From SIG77 sp045589595 (GTDB lineage: Bacteria > Verrucomicrobiota > Lentisphaeria > Victivallales > UBA1829), in the NCBI GenBank assembly GCA_045589595.1, contig JAZNPK010000002.1, forward strand, positions 212,709 to 276,708: DNA of 64,000 nt. Direction: 5' to 3'. Every line of letters begins with the position of its first letter. The first letter of the stretch is position 1. The translations under genes and the position numbers were made by a program. This document shows positions 55,401 through 61,400 of the stretch, one piece after another. A model generated the notes under the pieces. It saw only the letters and a list, made by a program, of their open reading frames with translations, searched no databases and was not told the DNA's origin.

Positions 55401-58400
55401 CTGCCGGACCGGGTCTGTATGTTGATGGCGGAACGGCGACGCTGATCGACTGTACCGTCATCGGCAATGCTGCCGACCGCAACACCGGCGTTTTCGCGGA
55501 TGAAGGCGGTATCGCAGTCAGAGGCGCGAATGCCGTACTGACGATGCTGAACTGTATCACCATCGACAATATGAGCAGTTCAAGTGCAAATGTCAACACG
55601 AATTATACGCCGCTCTCCTTCAGCTTTGCCAGCGATGTCAGTGCCGATAATCTTACATTCCGCAATGTGTATTATACCAATGCCACCGGAACGGATGCAC
55701 AACTTGCCAAACTGACAACCACCACATACTGCAACGTGAGCGTCAACTGGACATCTTACGATGTGAACGATTACGGCAATTATTTTGAGGATTACAACGA
55801 TGTTGCCACCACAAGTGCCGCAAAGAAACCCAAATATGTTACAACGACCACGCTTGTGACGGAAAGCGGCAAAGAAATCGCTTATTACTACGTCAAACCC
55901 ACGACAGGTATGGCAGGTACAGGCGTTTACACTGCGTATGTGGAAAAAGCCGACGGCTCCATCGTTGCGCTTCACAAGATCAAGCAGAGCGATACGGCCT
56001 GGATGCTGATGGACGGCACCGCATACACGGCGGAAAACGGAGATGTGCTCCATGTCAATGATAAAGACGCGCTGGGGAACAGCCGTGATGTCATCTATGC
56101 CACCACCGGTGCTGTCCTCGCTCCCGAAAATCTTGAGGAACTGGTCAAAGACGGACTCGTTGTCACGACCCTTGACAGCGGCACCAATGAATTTGATTAC
56201 AAACTCAGTTTCCGTGAGGCGATGGATTACGCGATCGCAAACGGCGGCGGCAGTATTTCCTTCTCCAATACTGTGGATTGGGCAACGGAATATCCCGATC
56301 TGACTGTGGTGATGGACAGTACGCTTGGTGCCTTTGAGATCGCAGCCGGAATTGACATCACGATCGATGGTTCGCTCGCATACGGAGAAACCGAAGTCGG
56401 AAATGTGATGCTGAAAGTGGAATATTCCTTTATGGATGCCATCCGGGAATATGCCGCTCAGAACGGCGAAACGCTGGAAGATATCACCGCGGAAGACTTG
56501 AAAACCATTTACCAAACGTACGGATACGGCTACGACAAAAACGGTCCCCTGGGACTTTCTCTGGTGACCCGGCACCGTATGTTCACGCTGCTCCCGGAAG
56601 CCAGTCTCTCCATCAGCAATATGTCTCTGGAAGCGGGTGATATTTCGTTCGGCAGTTCGTCTGTGGACAACTACGGCGCCATGTTCTATCTCAGCGGAAA
56701 TAATACGCTCAGCGTGCAGAATGCAACGCTTCATGGCGGTGTCGGGTTCTGGAGTGGTATGCAGGCGAATGCAAGCGGCGGAAATATAACGGAAATGGAT
56801 TCTGTTGATATCCGGTATTTCTACGCGTACAGTTGTGCCGCAGTTGCCAACTACAATTACTCCAAGTCCTATTCGCTGACGAACAGTACCGTGGCATTGA
56901 ATGCCAGTGGCGACCAGACCGGCGCCATCAAAGCCTCTGCAGATTCCATTCTGATCGACAATGTCCGTTTTGACAGCAACCGTGCAGGCATGAAGCAGGG
57001 CGGCGCATTGGAAATCTCAACCGGTAAAAATGCCGTGATCCGGAACAGTACATTCATCAACAACCGTGACGGTAACAACAACAACGCACTTGTCGGAGCG
57101 CTTTATATCAACGGAAACGGAACCGTTGATGTGATCAACACCACCTTTACCGGAAATGCCACGGGTGGGGGCATGGCAAGTGCGATCCAGCTGAATCATA
57201 CCGACGGCGTTTTGAACCTGATCAACAGCACCATTGCCGGAAACGGAAGCGGTCAGGCGGGCTTGTATGTTACAGCAGGTACTGCGAATATCATCAACTC
57301 CATCATTGTCGGCAATGACAATCAGGATATTCAGGTGAAGAGCGGCGCGATCGTCAATGCCCAGTATCTGACTTACGGTACCTGCGCCAATCTTTCCATG
57401 TCCGCTGTTTCGCTGGCAAGCGGTTCCACCAATGTTTCCGGCGCAACTGTGGCGGAAGTTTTTGACGGCGGATCTCTGGAAGCGGCAACTGTCACTGCCA
57501 CAGTGAACGGTGTGCTTCAGACGGCATTTGAAGTGTCTGACGCTCATGCCGATACCGGTGTCACCGTCGGAAAAGACAGCAGCGGCGAATGGCTCTTTTC
57601 CACTGATTCCGGCGATACCTGGAATTCGATCTTCACAATGTATTCCGGTTCCTTCAATGCCGCATTCCTGCAGGTGGATGAAAACGGCGCGTTCTATCTG
57701 GACGATACGGACGGAACCCGCTATTACTGGAACGATATCAGTTTCATTACCTCGGCAAAGAATTTTTATGCCATTGTCAACGACGCTGATGCGGTATATA
57801 CGTACAGCTCGGATGCCGGTATCGTTACGATCGTGAGCAACGGCGTGACTTATCTGATGGCGGTCAGAGACGGCGACTTGAGAATTGCGATCGAAAATTA
57901 TGTCCACTCAAATGAAAATGTCCAGACGATGGTTAAAAATGAAACACGGGGTATTTACCATTCATCGGACGGTGTGAACTACAATGCGGTATCCAGTAAT
58001 GCCGACAAGCATTGGAAATACAATATCAACGACCCCGCCGCCACAGATATTTCCACTTATACGAAAATCGACTACAGTGTGGATGCCACATTCCTTGCGC
58101 AGCTCAAACTTACGGACAGCACCACCGGAAAATCTGTGTGGATCAGCTTTGACCACTTCAACGTGATCACCGGTGCGATTTCCGTAAACGACCGCGCCAC
58201 CTATCAGTCAAGCAGTCTCTGCCAGGTCGGGACCGGTGCATTGTTGAGCCCCGAAAGCAGTGTCAAGGATATGACGGGACTGACTGTTACGGTCGTTGAG
58301 CAGGACCAGTTCGGTTCCAGCCGTGTGGTGGAAGGCGGCCGCAACACCCGCGGTGCGCGTCAGGCTGCCGAAGCGGCGAGTCTGGTGGTCAATACCACAG

Positions 58401-61400
58401 AAGATGTGGTGGACGATCACGATGGAAAGACCAGTCTCCGTGAAGCCATTACTTACGGTTTGACTATTTCCACAGCCACCAGCCCTGCCACCATCACATT
58501 TGCGGAACAGCTCAAAGAAGATGGCGAACTCCGGATCAATGTGACCAGCCGTCATGAACAGGGCAGTACCAGCGGCACGGCATTCTTCCTCAATGCAGAA
58601 AACCACAATCTGATCATTGACGGTGATGTGGATGGCGACGGTGTCCGCGATATTATCATTGACATCTCCAAGTCCAACGGGACCGATCAGGAAGTTGCCC
58701 GTCTGTTTGAAGTCAAGAGCAGTGCCAGTCTGACGCTGAAAAACATTACCCTTTACGGTTCAGCATCCAATGCGGACGGCTCTCTCTATGTGGCGACCGG
58801 AACCGATGCCGATATTCCTTACGGCAGAGATTATACGGTCTATGTCGCCACCGGCGGAACCAGCAACTATTACACCGGCGGCAGTCTGATCCACTCTGCT
58901 GACGGAAAGATCTATGCGGATAATGTCAGCTTTGAGCGTACGTTGTTGCTTAACGCCGGCGATCAGGGCGGTGTGATCCTGGTCGGGAAACAGCAGCTGC
59001 AGATCACCAATTCCGTCTTCAAAGACAATGTGATCCGGAAAGGCGGTGTTCTGTCGATCCGTTATCTGCCGAACGCGATCGCAACACTCACCAATGTGGA
59101 ATTCAGCAACAACAGTTCCCAGAAACTGATCATGCTCGGTGACGGTTGTGAGATTTATGCCAACGGACTGGATATCCACGGAAATACATTGACTGAATCG
59201 ATCATTCACAGCCACAATGGGCTTTCTGCCAAGATCGCGAATGTGGATATTTACGACAATACGGCAAAGAGCCTTCTCGGCATCAATAAGAGCCTTTCCC
59301 ATGGTTTCGGTGTCCATTTCAGCGATATGACAGTCGCGGAAAACACCTTTACAACCTGTGTGATCGGTTCCGCCGGGAACGGCGGTTATTACGAAATCGC
59401 AAACTCCACCTTCCTCAGCAATAATATCGGCGGTTCGTACATGTTCAGTTTTGAGACGAACCGCAATAACCCGCTGACGGTGGCAATTTACAATACCACC
59501 ATCGCCGATACGCATTTTACTTTCACCGGAACAAGTTACACGCAATTTGACACGATCCGGCTGAAAAACATTGCGGATCATAAGGATTATCTGCCCGAAG
59601 ACGGCTATGCCGCTCTCTACCTGATGAATAATATCATCGTCGGTACCACAGCTGCAAAAAATGTTCCGGTTTATGACATCTTTGTGCAGGAAACGACCGC
59701 TTCACTGACAACTTCCTGTGATCCCTACCTCTATATGTGGAACAATGCGTACGGAACCATGTCCTGCGATGACGCATACATCAAGGCGTCCGGCGGAAAC
59801 CAGAGCGATTACACCATGCTCTCCGCTTTCGGTACGGATACGCCCGCACTGACACTCTCCGATGAACATGACATGCTGGATGTTGACGGAATGATTGTCT
59901 ATATGGCGGACGGCACAACACCTTACAAGGTTCAGTCCCGGACGATTGCCATCGACAAAAACGGCTGGCAGGCATACGGCGGCGTACTGGTCGGAAAATC
60001 CGGCTCCGTCACGGAAGCGATTTCTGCTGTCGAAACAGCGGATACGTTCTACATTTACGATCCCACCGGAAACGGTAAGTGGATCGATGCCGCAACCGGA
60101 CTGGATACCGGTTCCACCTTCACCGCTTCCGCCGCTGATGCCTTTGGACTCGGTACCGGTTATCTTGTGTCCGGTACTGCCCAGAACGCCATCTCCCGTA
60201 CCGGCATCACGCTCCAGTTCAACGTCGGCGCACACGCTCTGACCGCCGATAATACCGGAAGCGGCGTTGTTACCACCGGCGACGATGTTTACAACTTCTT
60301 CGACGGCGAAACCAGTCTGCGTGAAGTCGTGACCGTTCAGCCTGCGGCGCCTGTCACCTTTGAAAGCGATGTCACCACGGCAACGCTGGACAGTGATCTT
60401 GTGATCGGCTTCGCCATCACCATGGAACCCGCACACGATGTCACCATCTCCGGCACCGGCGCAATAATGAACATCACTTCCGCCGGATCTCTGACCGCAT
60501 CCGGTACCGGTGTGCTGAACATCGGCGCCCTGAACAACAGCGGTACCCTCTACATCACCAACGACAAACTGACTTTCGGCACCCTGACCAATACCGGTAC
60601 CATCGATGTTACCGGAACACTTGCGGGCTCCGGCACTCTCGGAGGAACCGTTATTTACCGTGACGGAACCACCATCAATACCGGCTACACTTACGGCTTG
60701 CTGGATATTGTGGACGGCGCCTCTGTCAGTTCCACCGGCACCGTGACCGCCGCAACGCTGACCATCGGTTCCGGCGCGACCCTTGATGCTGTTTCGCTGG
60801 ACATCTCTACCGGATTCAAGAACGAAGGTTTGGTGGAAGTTTCCGGAAGCTTTGAGGTGGATGCTGCTCCCTTCGGCTTCGGTGATGTGACATACGACGG
60901 CAGCAATCAGACCGTGGCGACCAATGCCGCTTACGAAAACCTGACCCTCACCGGCGGCGGTACAAAAACTGCCACCGGCACCCTGACCGCCGACACCCTC
61001 ACGATCTCTGCCGCAGATGTTACGCTGGATGCAGAAAGCGTGGATGTGACCACCATGAACAACTCCGGTACGCTCCAAGTCTCCGGCAGCCTTGCCGCAG
61101 ATAATAAAGTCTATGGCAATGTCACTTATGACGGGGCGGATCAGACGGTCGCGGAAGGAACTTACGCCGCCCTCGCCATTGCGGGTACAGGCGCGAAAGC
61201 CACCACGTTTGAAGCCGCATCCACCGCCATCAGCTCCGCCGCATCTGACCTCACGGTCTCCGGCAACTTCCACGGCGGCGAACTGACCAACAGCGGCGCA
61301 CTCTCCCTCGGCGGCACGGACAACTCCTTCACCGCCGCATCCGGTGCAGGTAATGTCACATACAGCGGTGCGGATCAGAACATCGTGGCAGGTGTGTCCT

